24,775 nucleotides of DNA, taken from NCBI GenBank assembly GCA_964394085.1, contig CAYMWF010000030.1:40522-65296 (forward strand), given 5' to 3'. The DNA comes from CAYMWF01 sp964394085 [NCBI: uncultured Gemmatimonadota bacterium] (GTDB taxonomy: Bacteria > GCA-2686955 > CAYMWF01). The translations under genes were made by a program, and so were the position numbers. Below are positions 14,478 to 21,740 of the stretch, piece by piece; the first letter of the stretch is position 1; every line of letters starts with the position of its first letter. The notes beneath the pieces are model-generated. The model saw only the letters and a program-made list of their open reading frames with translations, was not told the DNA's origin and ran no database searches.

Positions 14478-15737
14478 TCATCTCTTCCCCGCAATGGGGA
14501 GCTTGATGGAAAATACGGCCCCGCCTCCGGGTTCGGAATCGACTTCGATCGAACCGCCGTGCTTATCCACAACAACCGTATGGGCAATGGCGAGCCCCTG
14601 TCCGGTTCCTTTCCCCACTTCCTTGGTGGTAAAAAATGGGTCGAAAATACGCGGCATAATCTCGACCGGTATTCCCGGACCGTTATCACTGATTTTAATT
14701 TCGACCCAGTCTTTCCTGTTCACGGTGGAAACCCGTATCTCGCCTTTCCGCCCGGATTCTTTCTGACCTGCTTCCCCGACGGCGTGAGCCGCGTTTACGA
14801 TTATATTAAGGAATACCTGGTTCAATTCTCCCGGATGGCAGGGAATCAAGGGCAAATCGGGATCAAACTCCTTTGTCAGGGAGGCAAGGTACTTCCATTC
14901 GTTTCGCGACACGGTTATCACATTGTCCAGTCTTCTGTTCAGATCCGTCAAAACCTGCTCGGCTTCATCGGGGTGGGCGAATTCTTTGATTGCCTGGATG
15001 ATCAGTGAGATTTGTTCTATGCCTTCAAGGGTCTGTTTGATCGAGACCGGGATTTCCTTTGAGAGGTAAGACAGGTCCGCGTCTTTCGCACTCTGTCTTA
15101 AGCTTTCGATCAGGGAAGCGGTGTCGGATCGACCTCCATCTCCTTCCCGGGTCAGTTCTCCGCATGAGGAGAGGAGGTCCTGGAGATCGTCGAAGGCATC
15201 CGACAGGAATCGCGTGTTATCGCCGATGTATTGAACCGGGGTGTTGATTTCGTGGGCGATTCCCGCGGCCAGGTTCCCGATGGCACTCAGTTTCTGCTCC
15301 TGGGAGAGCTGCTCCTCGATTTTACGCCGCGCGGAGGTGTCTTCGACCGTCACCAGTAAATATCGCGCACCGGGATCGATTTTATTCAGCAGGCCGGCTG
15401 CCACCCGCACCGTTTTTTTTCCACCGTCTCCGGCTTCGCAGGCTGTTTCCACCGGTTCCATGGCGATACCGGAAGAGAATACGGAATCGAGTTTTTCCAG
15501 TATGCCGGGTGAAGGAAGAAAAGTTTCCACTCTTCCTGTCGAACCCGGCGAAGGTTCGGCTGGAAGTATGAACGAGCCCGTAAAACGGCTGTTTCCAGAG
15601 ACGACATGGAAATTTCTGTCGGTCACGAAGGCGGGAACGACCACTGCCTCGAGAATATCGTCGAGGATTATCGGGTAAGGCGGATCGTGTGTCGCGGTTT
15701 TCCGACCGTCAAAAGAGAACTTCTTTTCATTCTTCAT
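14478..15737 (-). CDS. PAS-domain sensor histidine kinase (soluble)
   Basis: The 419-residue protein starts at an ATG that overlaps the stop of the upstream HDOD gene as ATGA, so the two are translationally coupled; the open frame runs 21 codons further upstream inside that gene. Residues about 25-135 look like a PAS domain (DDILEAVVVPAFVTDRNFHVVSGN). A dimerisation helix follows with H162 in AAGIAHEINTPVQYIGDN, the H-box style of HPK4-type kinases. The ATPase domain has NQVFLNIIVNAAHAV, DNGPGIP, FFTTKEVGKGTGQGLA and a GGSIEVDS strand. No membrane segment is present, so the signal is likely cytoplasmic. It is flanked by two HDOD proteins, and the downstream one has an intact receiver. An A8 run (plus-strand T8, 15413-15420) lies in the coding sequence. 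Confidence 0.93.
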   Translation of the reverse strand: MKNEKKFSFDGRKTATHDPPYPIILDDILEAVVVPAFVTDRNFHVVSGNSRFTGSFILPAEPSPGSTGRVETFLPSPGILEKLDSVFSSGIAMEPVETACEAGDGGKKTVRVAAGLLNKIDPGARYLLVTVEDTSARRKIEEQLSQEQKLSAIGNLAAGIAHEINTPVQYIGDNTRFLSDAFDDLQDLLSSCGELTREGDGGRSDTASLIESLRQSAKDADLSYLSKEIPVSIKQTLEGIEQISLIIQAIKEFAHPDEAEQVLTDLNRRLDNVITVSRNEWKYLASLTKEFDPDLPLIPCHPGELNQVFLNIIVNAAHAVGEAGQKESGRKGEIRVSTVNRKDWVEIKISDNGPGIPVEIMPRIFDPFFTTKEVGKGTGQGLAIAHTVVVDKHGGSIEVDSEPGGGAVFSIKLPIAGKR

Positions 15738-16966
15738 GCCGGTATGCCGTATTTGACGATTTTTTCTTTCGCCAGAACTTCGCGGGTAATTTCCCGCCAT
15801 TCGACCAATCGTGCTTCAGCGTTGAAACTTCGAAGGTAATCCATGTCCGGTTCAGAGTTACCTCGTAAAGAAAGATCTTCCTTCATTTCGTGAACGAGAG
15901 CGTCGGCAATATGGAGGGCTGTAAGCAGTGAAAAACGGTGAACGTGGGCGGCAGCCGGTTCATGATGGTAATGTATCGCCTCGACAAGCGTTTTCGGCAT
16001 ACCCCACATCCCGAGTACATAGGCTCCGATTTCAGCATGTGATACTTTGAACGACCAGTTTTCGGCCTCGTGAATCGATTCGTCTTTTTCTACAGCCACC
16101 CGGAGCGCTTCGCCGTATCTGTCGTCGAAGTTTTCAGCCAGGATCATTTTGCCCTGGTCGTGAAGAAGGCCGGCAGCCATCGCCATGTCCGAGGTTTTCC
16201 GGGGCGCTCCCTCCGCCTTGACGATTTCGCGGGCCACGGCTCCCGTCGCCATTCCGTGCTCCATCAAGCCATCGATGGTGAAATCACCAGGGAAAGCAGT
16301 GGCTTCGAAACCCGAGGCGACTTCCAGAGACAGGACCAGCGCCTTGATCATGTCGATGCCCAGAAGGGATACGGCGTGGGAGGGGCTCTTAATCGTCATC
16401 GGCAGACTGAAAAGCGATGAATTCACAATTTCGAGGATACGGGTTGATATCGCCGTATCTCCCGAAACGATGCCGCCTATCTGGGGTAGTGGCGCATCGT
16501 TTGCCGTCGCGTCAACCAGGGACAGATATAATGACGGCATCGGGGGCAGACATGAAAACTCGTAGAGAATATCCTGCAATGCGCTTTTCTCCAGCATGCT
16601 CCTTACCAGGAAAGCCCGCTGCAGAGCAGTGTCCAGCCTGGCCGAATTGACCGGGGGCGGGAGGTACTGGTGGACCAGTTTCAGAAAGCGCAGCGGATTC
16701 TCATCTTCCGGAAAATCGGACATGAGAATACGCACGACGGACGGGTGAGACGCGCGGATTTTGTCAAGCAGCTCATATCCGCTCGAGGTCGTCAATTCCA
16801 GGTCGGCTATGACGACATCGATTTTATTATTTCCGATAATTCCCAGCGACTCCAGCTCGCTGGCCGAGTACTTGATTATCCATTGATCGTCCGGGGTGTC
16901 GAGCTCCTGCTCGAGTCTTGCCCTTTCATCGGTGTCGCTAATTACAATCAGTGCGATTTTCCCCAT
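15734..16966 (-). CDS. HDOD protein with degenerate receiver domain
   Basis: The 410-residue protein has a receiver-like N-terminus (about 1-118). It keeps an Asp at the acceptor position (D55, VVIADLE), a Ser (S83, LMSDF) and acidic residues near the start (SDTDE), but the conserved Lys is replaced by Pro (YLPPPV, P104). Phosphorylation-driven switching is therefore doubtful. The HDOD domain (about 135-340) has VNSSLFSLP, AVSLLGIDMIKALVLSLEVA, GLLHDQGKMIL and SHAEIGAYVLGMWGMP, and is clearly paralogous to the second HDOD protein of the cluster. It is the first gene of the cluster in transcription order, with AAAAGGA seven bases before the ATG, and overlaps the kinase gene by four bases. It may work as a constitutive or kinase-binding partner; this is inference. 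Confidence 0.9.
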   Translation of the reverse strand: MGKIALIVISDTDERARLEQELDTPDDQWIIKYSASELESLGIIGNNKIDVVIADLELTTSSGYELLDKIRASHPSVVRILMSDFPEDENPLRFLKLVHQYLPPPVNSARLDTALQRAFLVRSMLEKSALQDILYEFSCLPPMPSLYLSLVDATANDAPLPQIGGIVSGDTAISTRILEIVNSSLFSLPMTIKSPSHAVSLLGIDMIKALVLSLEVASGFEATAFPGDFTIDGLMEHGMATGAVAREIVKAEGAPRKTSDMAMAAGLLHDQGKMILAENFDDRYGEALRVAVEKDESIHEAENWSFKVSHAEIGAYVLGMWGMPKTLVEAIHYHHEPAAAHVHRFSLLTALHIADALVHEMKEDLSLRGNSEPDMDYLRSFNAEARLVEWREITREVLAKEKIVKYGIPA

Positions 16967-17067
16967 TTTTTTATCCTTTTCTTCAATATTCCGGTTTCAA
17001 GTACCGGTACACAGCCGTAAACAGGGAAAGTCCTCCCCTTGACAGTATCGTCATGTGCCAGGGCTCC

Positions 17068-17096
17068 TTGACAATGACTTGATTTCTAAGAAGAAT
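17068..17096 (+). promoter_or_regulatory. Candidate sigma70 promoter for the rho-like gene
   Basis: TTGACA (exact -35), a 17-base spacer and AAGAAT (4 of 6 at the -10) occur in the 279-base divergent region between the HDOD cluster and the rho-like gene. Transcription would start near 17103, leaving a leader of about 140 bases. A second TTGACA at 17039-17044, also preceded by CC, has no -10 behind it. Confidence 0.45.
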
Positions 17097-17245
17097 GATT
17101 TGGGAAAAAACCCGGAAATGAAGAATTTTTTCATCGATACTCCGGTTGACCTTGCATTCCCTGCCCGGTTCGGTGCATTATCCGGAGACAATGTTCCGTG
17201 TTGGAGAACCGGTTTTCCGAATGCTGCATTTACGGGGGAGAACTA

Positions 17246-18349
17246 ATGGCCGAATCAGTCAATGGCATACTCAAGGTTTCGCGAAATGGTGGCGGAATTC
17301 TGGTGGATCTGAAAAAACCTTTCCGATCACATTCAAGCTGCGTGCATGTCCCGGTCAAACTGGTGAAGAAAATGGGACTTATCAGTGGAGCAGTTCTTGA
17401 AGGAGAGATCACGAGGAGCAAGCGAACGCAGTCTCTTGCCACGGTGACGTCGGTTTCCGGCTTATCTCCCGAGTCTTTCCAGCGGCGAGTCAGGTTCAAG
17501 GAACTGGTGCCGATAGATCCGGAGGACAGGTTCGAACTGGCTGATTGCGGAAATATCAGTATGCGGCTCGTTAATATGCTGGTTCCGCTCGGAAAGGGGA
17601 GCCGATGCCTGATCGTCTCTCCCCCCCGGGCAGGCAAGACCTTACTGCTGCAGCAGATTGCAAAAGCGATAAGATTCGCCGAACCCGAGACGAGGATTAT
17701 CGTGCTGCTGGTGGACGAGCGCCCGGAGGAGGTCACCGATTTCCGGCGGTCGGTGGATGCCGATGTATTCGCAAGCACTAATGACCGATCCTCTGTGGAG
17801 CACGTTCAATTGACCCGGCTGACTCTTTCACACGCAAGGGTGGAATTGGAATGCGGAAGGAATGTGGTGGTGCTCGTCGACAGCCTTACCCGTATCGGGC
17901 GCGCATTCAACATGGAAGGGCTGGGGACAGGACGTATCATGAGCGGCGGCCTCGATGCGGGAGCGCTGGAGGTTCCGAGAAAATTCTTCGGTCTTGCCCG
18001 GAATATCGAGGGTGGAGGTTCGGTAACCATGATTGCGACCGCCCTGATCGATACCGGTTCCCGCATGGACAAGCTTATCTTCGAGGAATTCAAAGGTACC
18101 GGGAACAGCGAGATCGTGCTTGACCGTGACCTCGCCGACGAGAGGATTTATCCCGCGATCGACATCGCCGCAAGCGGAACAAGAAAAGAGCACCTCCTGC
18201 TGACGCCGTTCGAACAGAAACGCATCAAGGCTTTCCGCCGAACACTCGTCGACCGGAAACCTTCCGAGGCGATGACATCCCTGCTCAACGTGATGCTGAA
18301 ACATGAAACAAACAGGGAATTTCTCGAAAGCCTTCCGGTGGTGGACTGA
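17246..18349 (+). CDS. rho: Short, divergent Rho transcription termination factor
   Basis: With the start at the ATG preceded by GGGGGAG, the protein is 367 residues, about 50 shorter than E. coli Rho. The missing part is the N-terminal helical (Rho_N) domain. A cold-shock-like RNA-binding domain is still recognisable at about 5-75, but the aromatic RNP motif (GFGF-like) reads GGGILV. The ATPase/helicase core is well kept: SPPRAGKT (125-132, Walker A), DERPEE (158-163), VVVLVDSLTR (207-216, Walker B), SGGLDAGAL (Q-loop) and TGSRMDKLIFEEFKGTGN (R-loop). The usual STFDEPAERHV segment reads STNDRSSVEHV. It should be a hexameric RNA-dependent ATPase. The changes suggest a specialised second Rho or a lineage-specific form. 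No partner gene is adjacent on the same strand. Confidence 0.9.
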   Translation: MAESVNGILKVSRNGGGILVDLKKPFRSHSSCVHVPVKLVKKMGLISGAVLEGEITRSKRTQSLATVTSVSGLSPESFQRRVRFKELVPIDPEDRFELADCGNISMRLVNMLVPLGKGSRCLIVSPPRAGKTLLLQQIAKAIRFAEPETRIIVLLVDERPEEVTDFRRSVDADVFASTNDRSSVEHVQLTRLTLSHARVELECGRNVVVLVDSLTRIGRAFNMEGLGTGRIMSGGLDAGALEVPRKFFGLARNIEGGGSVTMIATALIDTGSRMDKLIFEEFKGTGNSEIVLDRDLADERIYPAIDIAASGTRKEHLLLTPFEQKRIKAFRRTLVDRKPSEAMTSLLNVMLKHETNREFLESLPVVD

Positions 18350-18466
18350 CCGAAAAGACTTTGAATAAGTTTTCCCCTCACATAGAACTGTTTTCTTCCT
18401 GCTGTGAAATCCGACGGGACGAGCTGGTACGGGGAAGAAGCTGCTATATTCAGACCGGTACGCGGG

Positions 18467-19606
18467 TTATTTCCGGGTGATTCCGGGATGGTGCGCAGCC
18501 GCAAGCTTCTTATCCAGGATATCGCGCAAGTTCCCGATAAAGTCCGGGTCGACGATTTTCTGGATTAAGTTCTCACCGGCGGCTTCGACGCTGTTTGTCG
18601 AAACGCCCGGGGCGGGATTTCTCACAAAACTCCAGATCAGCGTTTGATCGGCACACCGGTAAAGGTCGAATCGTATTTCGGCCCGTGAAATGTGTCCGAA
18701 ATGTGATTGCGATTCGAGTTGCCAGATACGGACTATAAGGTTGTATTCGAATTCCGAGTCACAGTCTCTTTCCTGTCTGATATCCGCGCGGTAATCCAGT
18801 TCGTGAAGGATGTCCAGCACGAGACTGCTGAGTCGTTCCGCTACGGACGGGTCGCAGCTCCCCGTCACTTCGAAGGTCAGGTGGAATTTGGATTTGATTT
18901 CAACTATGGATGACAGGAGATTGAGGTAGTGGCCGAGATGGTGAGAATGCATCGGATGATCGTAGCCGGTCGCAGCTCTTATCTGATTGTTCAAGCTCAT
19001 CAACTCAGCTCCATAACCTGTTGCATCGCCGATCATCATCGAATAATGCTCGATATTCTCCTGTTGGAATGCGAGGATGCAGCTTCCGTATGCTTTTGAG
19101 AATAAACTCGTTGCTTTTTTGTATTCTTCTTCCAGATTACTCAGGAGGGCATTTCTATCCAGGAATGCCATGGTGAAGAAAATCCCCTCTTCGGTGTAAC
19201 AGCTTTCTTCGTCTATCGCTATCAGCTCACCGTGTTCGAACTCCGATACGAATTCGGTAATTTTCGCATATTCTTTTCGAAGCAGTTCATCCGAGCCGAA
19301 CTCGATAGAGCCGGTACTGGCGGTGATCGCCGAGTGTATGGTTGAGCTGATACGGCTGCTCACATCGGCGACGGCTTCGGCTTCGGCTTCTTCGTATCCT
19401 TCCGAGGATGAACCCCAGGCGGTGATGTAAAGTTCATCCGGGTAACGCAGGGCACATGCTTTTCGGACCTGTTCCGGTGATTTTACAGGCGGAGAGCCCG
19501 GAATGGAGGTTTTGATCGATGAAGCTTCTTTACCCGTGCAACCCGCTATTACCAGGAAGACCGGCAGAAAAAGCGAGATGTTTTTTATTGAGAAGCGGTT
19601 TTTCAT
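18467..19606 (-). CDS. Lipoprotein with LPP20-like domain
   Basis: Starting at the ATG at 19606 (GGAAA about seven bases before it), the 379-residue protein has a signal peptide ending in the lipobox LVIAGC, so Cys23 should be lipidated. Residues about 52-90 (DELYITAWGSSSEGYEEAEAEAVADVSSRISSTI) fit the LPP20-type pattern, in which a short beta segment is followed by an Ala/Glu-rich helix. The remaining ~290 residues contain long helices (about 130-225) and a C-terminal alpha/beta region I do not recognise. The LPP20 family is found in Helicobacter and many Gram-negative lipoproteins, and its function is not established. It faces the rho-like gene end to end and lies 145 bases after a PAP2 phosphatase gene on the same strand. 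Confidence 0.7.
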   Translation of the reverse strand: MKNRFSIKNISLFLPVFLVIAGCTGKEASSIKTSIPGSPPVKSPEQVRKACALRYPDELYITAWGSSSEGYEEAEAEAVADVSSRISSTIHSAITASTGSIEFGSDELLRKEYAKITEFVSEFEHGELIAIDEESCYTEEGIFFTMAFLDRNALLSNLEEEYKKATSLFSKAYGSCILAFQQENIEHYSMMIGDATGYGAELMSLNNQIRAATGYDHPMHSHHLGHYLNLLSSIVEIKSKFHLTFEVTGSCDPSVAERLSSLVLDILHELDYRADIRQERDCDSEFEYNLIVRIWQLESQSHFGHISRAEIRFDLYRCADQTLIWSFVRNPAPGVSTNSVEAAGENLIQKIVDPDFIGNLRDILDKKLAAAHHPGITRK

Positions 19607-19751
19607 GAATTTTCCATTAGCTGTGCATGCCCTGTGCAAATCGAACAGACGATTGGCTGATTTCCGGCGATGCAGGTGAACGGCGAACCTGACATGCGAG
19701 TCAAAGCAGCGGACCGTGTAAAATCAATCATACCAGGGTTGTGCGGAAACA

Positions 19752-20345
19752 TCAACCTGGCGGATCCGCACCGGGCCTGTCGCTGCGTTGAAATTTGTTA
19801 ACGTACAGATTTTCCAGGTAGAGCGCCATAAAGGCTGTCGCCGCCCCGACGAGGCACCCTGATGCGACGTCCAGCGGGTAATGAACACCGGCGTAAACAC
19901 GTGATGCGGAAACCGCGAGCGCCAGCGCAAGAAAGAAAGGAGCACCTTTTCTGATCCGGACCGAAAGGAAGAAGGCCGCCGCGAAATTATTGGCTGCATG
20001 GCTCGAAGGAAAAGATGCGCCTTTCCCGCAATGCACGAGAACTCTAAGCCCTTCAATATCTTCGTGGCATGGTCGCAGCCTGTGGAAAATCTCCTTCAGG
20101 ATCTGACTGTTGAAAGAATCCGAGAAAGCCACCGCCAGGACGACGAACAGCACTGTCCGGAAACCGGTCGCACCGCCCCGGATAATTATGGCTGTTAGAA
20201 GCACGGCAATAAGTAAAACACCGGGAATCCCGGGATCGTTAAAAAACCTGCATATCGAATCCAGCGCCGGATGGCTGAATGAACCGTTCAACAGCAGCAG
20301 CAGTTCACGGTCCCAACCGAGAAGGATGTCCGGGAAGCTGCTCAA
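19752..20345 (-). CDS. PAP2-family membrane phosphatase
   Basis: The protein carries the three phosphatidic-acid-phosphatase type 2 motifs: KEIFHRLRP (84-92), SFPSSHA (111-117) and SRVYAGVHYPLD (148-159), with the catalytic His in each of the last two. Several hydrophobic segments make it an inner-membrane enzyme whose active site faces the periplasm. Substrates in this family include undecaprenyl pyrophosphate, phosphatidate and lipid A phosphates; the sequence does not tell which. The start is a TTG at 20345: a strong ribosome site, AGGGAGGT, lies seven bases before it, giving 197 residues. The frame continues open to another TTG upstream without a ribosome site. Confidence 0.88.
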   Translation of the reverse strand: MSSFPDILLGWDRELLLLLNGSFSHPALDSICRFFNDPGIPGVLLIAVLLTAIIIRGGATGFRTVLFVVLAVAFSDSFNSQILKEIFHRLRPCHEDIEGLRVLVHCGKGASFPSSHAANNFAAAFFLSVRIRKGAPFFLALALAVSASRVYAGVHYPLDVASGCLVGAATAFMALYLENLYVNKFQRSDRPGADPPG

Positions 20346-20509
20346 TATCCGTACCTCCCTTGTGGCCGCTCGCTCCAGTCTAACGGGTTCGCTTCCTCTC
20401 CGCAATCCGGAATGGAAGAAACCGCCGCGTGCCTGATGGAGAATGCCGGTTCCTGCTGGTTTTGTGCGCTGAGCGGCCGACTCGAGGAACTCTGCGGCGG
20501 CAAATCGGA

Positions 20510-20537
20510 TTGACTCGCGAAAACGGTCATGTATAAT
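20510..20537 (+). promoter_or_regulatory. Sigma70 promoter for the UPF0173-iscU operon
   Basis: TTGACT, a 16-base spacer and TATAAT (exact -10) lie about 80 bases before the metallo-hydrolase ATG. Transcription would start near 20544. It sits in the divergent region between the PAP2 gene and this operon. Confidence 0.8.
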
Positions 20538-20614
20538 CGCCGGAGATCAGTTCGAGGACGGTGAATAACGCAAGATTCATGACGCTGTCCCGACCCACGA
20601 ATCGGAGGTTCATC

Positions 20615-21289
20615 ATGCAGATCACATATCACGGACACTCTTGTTTTGTCTTCGAAGCCGACGGCAAGCGGATAATCGTCGATCCGTTCATTTCCGGCAA
20701 TCCGCATACCAAGATCGATCCTGCTTCCATCAAGGTCGATGCGGTCCTGGTCACCCACGGGCACGGAGATCATCTCGGCGACGCCGTAGCAATCGCAAAG
20801 AACAACGATGCGCCGATAATCGGTGTATTCGAGCTGGTAGGATACGCCGAGTCGAAGGGTGCTTCGGGGCACCCGCTGCATATCGGAGGGGGTTTCGATT
20901 TCGATTTCGGAAGAGTGACGGCGGTGCAGGCGCTCCACGGTTCAGCCTCTCCCGAGGGGGACTACCTCGGCAACCCATGCGGATTCATCATCCGGATGGG
21001 AGGCAAGACCGTATACTTCGCCGGCGACACGGGCCTGTTCGGCGACATGCGGCTCCTGGGCGAGCTCTATTCCCCTGATATCGCCGTTATTCCGATCGGA
21101 GACAATTTCACCATGGGTCCGGATGACGCCCTGGTAGCCGCGCGGATGATCAGCGCGAAGGTCGTCATCCCCTGCCACTACAATACTTTCCCGGTCATCG
21201 AAACCGATCCGTACGCATTCGTCATGAGACTCGGTGAGAAGGGGCTCGAAGGCCGGGTAATCGGCTTCGATTCCACGGAATCGTTCTGA
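20615..21289 (+). CDS. UPF0173 metal-dependent hydrolase (metallo-beta-lactamase fold)
   Basis: The 224-residue protein matches the UPF0173/YtkL-type family: MQITYHGHSCF at the start, the zinc motif THGHGDHLGD, then GDTGLFGDMRLL, IPIGDNFTMGPDDA and PCHYNTFPVIETDP. Two metal ions are bound by these His/Asp residues. The physiological substrate of the family is not known to me. The ATG is chosen because CGGAGG lies seven bases before it; the frame extends 18 codons upstream without support and past the likely transcription start region. It overlaps the following iscU-like gene by one base (TGATG), so the two are translationally coupled. Confidence 0.9.
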   Translation: MQITYHGHSCFVFEADGKRIIVDPFISGNPHTKIDPASIKVDAVLVTHGHGDHLGDAVAIAKNNDAPIIGVFELVGYAESKGASGHPLHIGGGFDFDFGRVTAVQALHGSASPEGDYLGNPCGFIIRMGGKTVYFAGDTGLFGDMRLLGELYSPDIAVIPIGDNFTMGPDDALVAARMISAKVVIPCHYNTFPVIETDPYAFVMRLGEKGLEGRVIGFDSTESF

Positions 21290-21687
21290 TGAGCACCGAT
21301 ATTCAATACACCGACGAGGTGATCGACCATTTTCACAACCCGCGGAATGTGGGTGAAATCGAAAATCCGGACGGGAAGGGCACGGTCGGGAACCCCGCCT
21401 GCGGCGATGTCATGAAGCTCACGATCAGTGTTGAGGACGAGCGCATCGTTGATGTCAAGTTCAAAACTTTCGGGTGCGGGGCCGCCATCGCAACCAGCTC
21501 GATGGTGACCGAGATGGTCATGGGCAAAACTCTCGACGAAGCGCTTGCCGTTTCGAACAAGATGGTGGCGGAGGCCCTGGGGGGATTGCCGAAGAACAAG
21601 ATGCACTGCAGCGTCCTGGCCGAGGAAGCATTGAGAGCCGCTATTCAGGATTACCGGAAACGGTTGATGAATTCAGGCCGGATCTGA
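21289..21687 (+). CDS. iscU: Iron-sulfur cluster scaffold, IscU/NifU N-terminal type
   Basis: The 132-residue protein has the three cluster-binding cysteines of IscU in standard contexts: C38 in NPACGD with the adjacent D40, C63 in TFGCGAA and C107 in MHCSVLAEEAL. It builds Fe-S clusters using sulfur from a cysteine desulfurase and hands them to client proteins in the cytoplasm. No iscS, hscA or iscR is in the window, so the partner genes lie elsewhere. It is coupled to the UPF0173 gene by a one-base overlap and ends 53 bases before a convergent glcD-like gene, with no terminator hairpin that I can see. Confidence 0.93.
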   Translation: MSTDIQYTDEVIDHFHNPRNVGEIENPDGKGTVGNPACGDVMKLTISVEDERIVDVKFKTFGCGAAIATSSMVTEMVMGKTLDEALAVSNKMVAEALGGLPKNKMHCSVLAEEALRAAIQDYRKRLMNSGRI

Positions 21688-21740
21688 GAGGCGTCCGGGC
21701 GCGGGTCGAAAGAACCGGGCGGTTGTTCCGGCTCGCGCTC

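Noticed and set aside
17039-17044. Exact TTGACA considered as a -35 for the rho-like gene
   Set aside because: The sequence 17 bases downstream is GGCTCC, not a -10; the second TTGACA at 17068 fits better.
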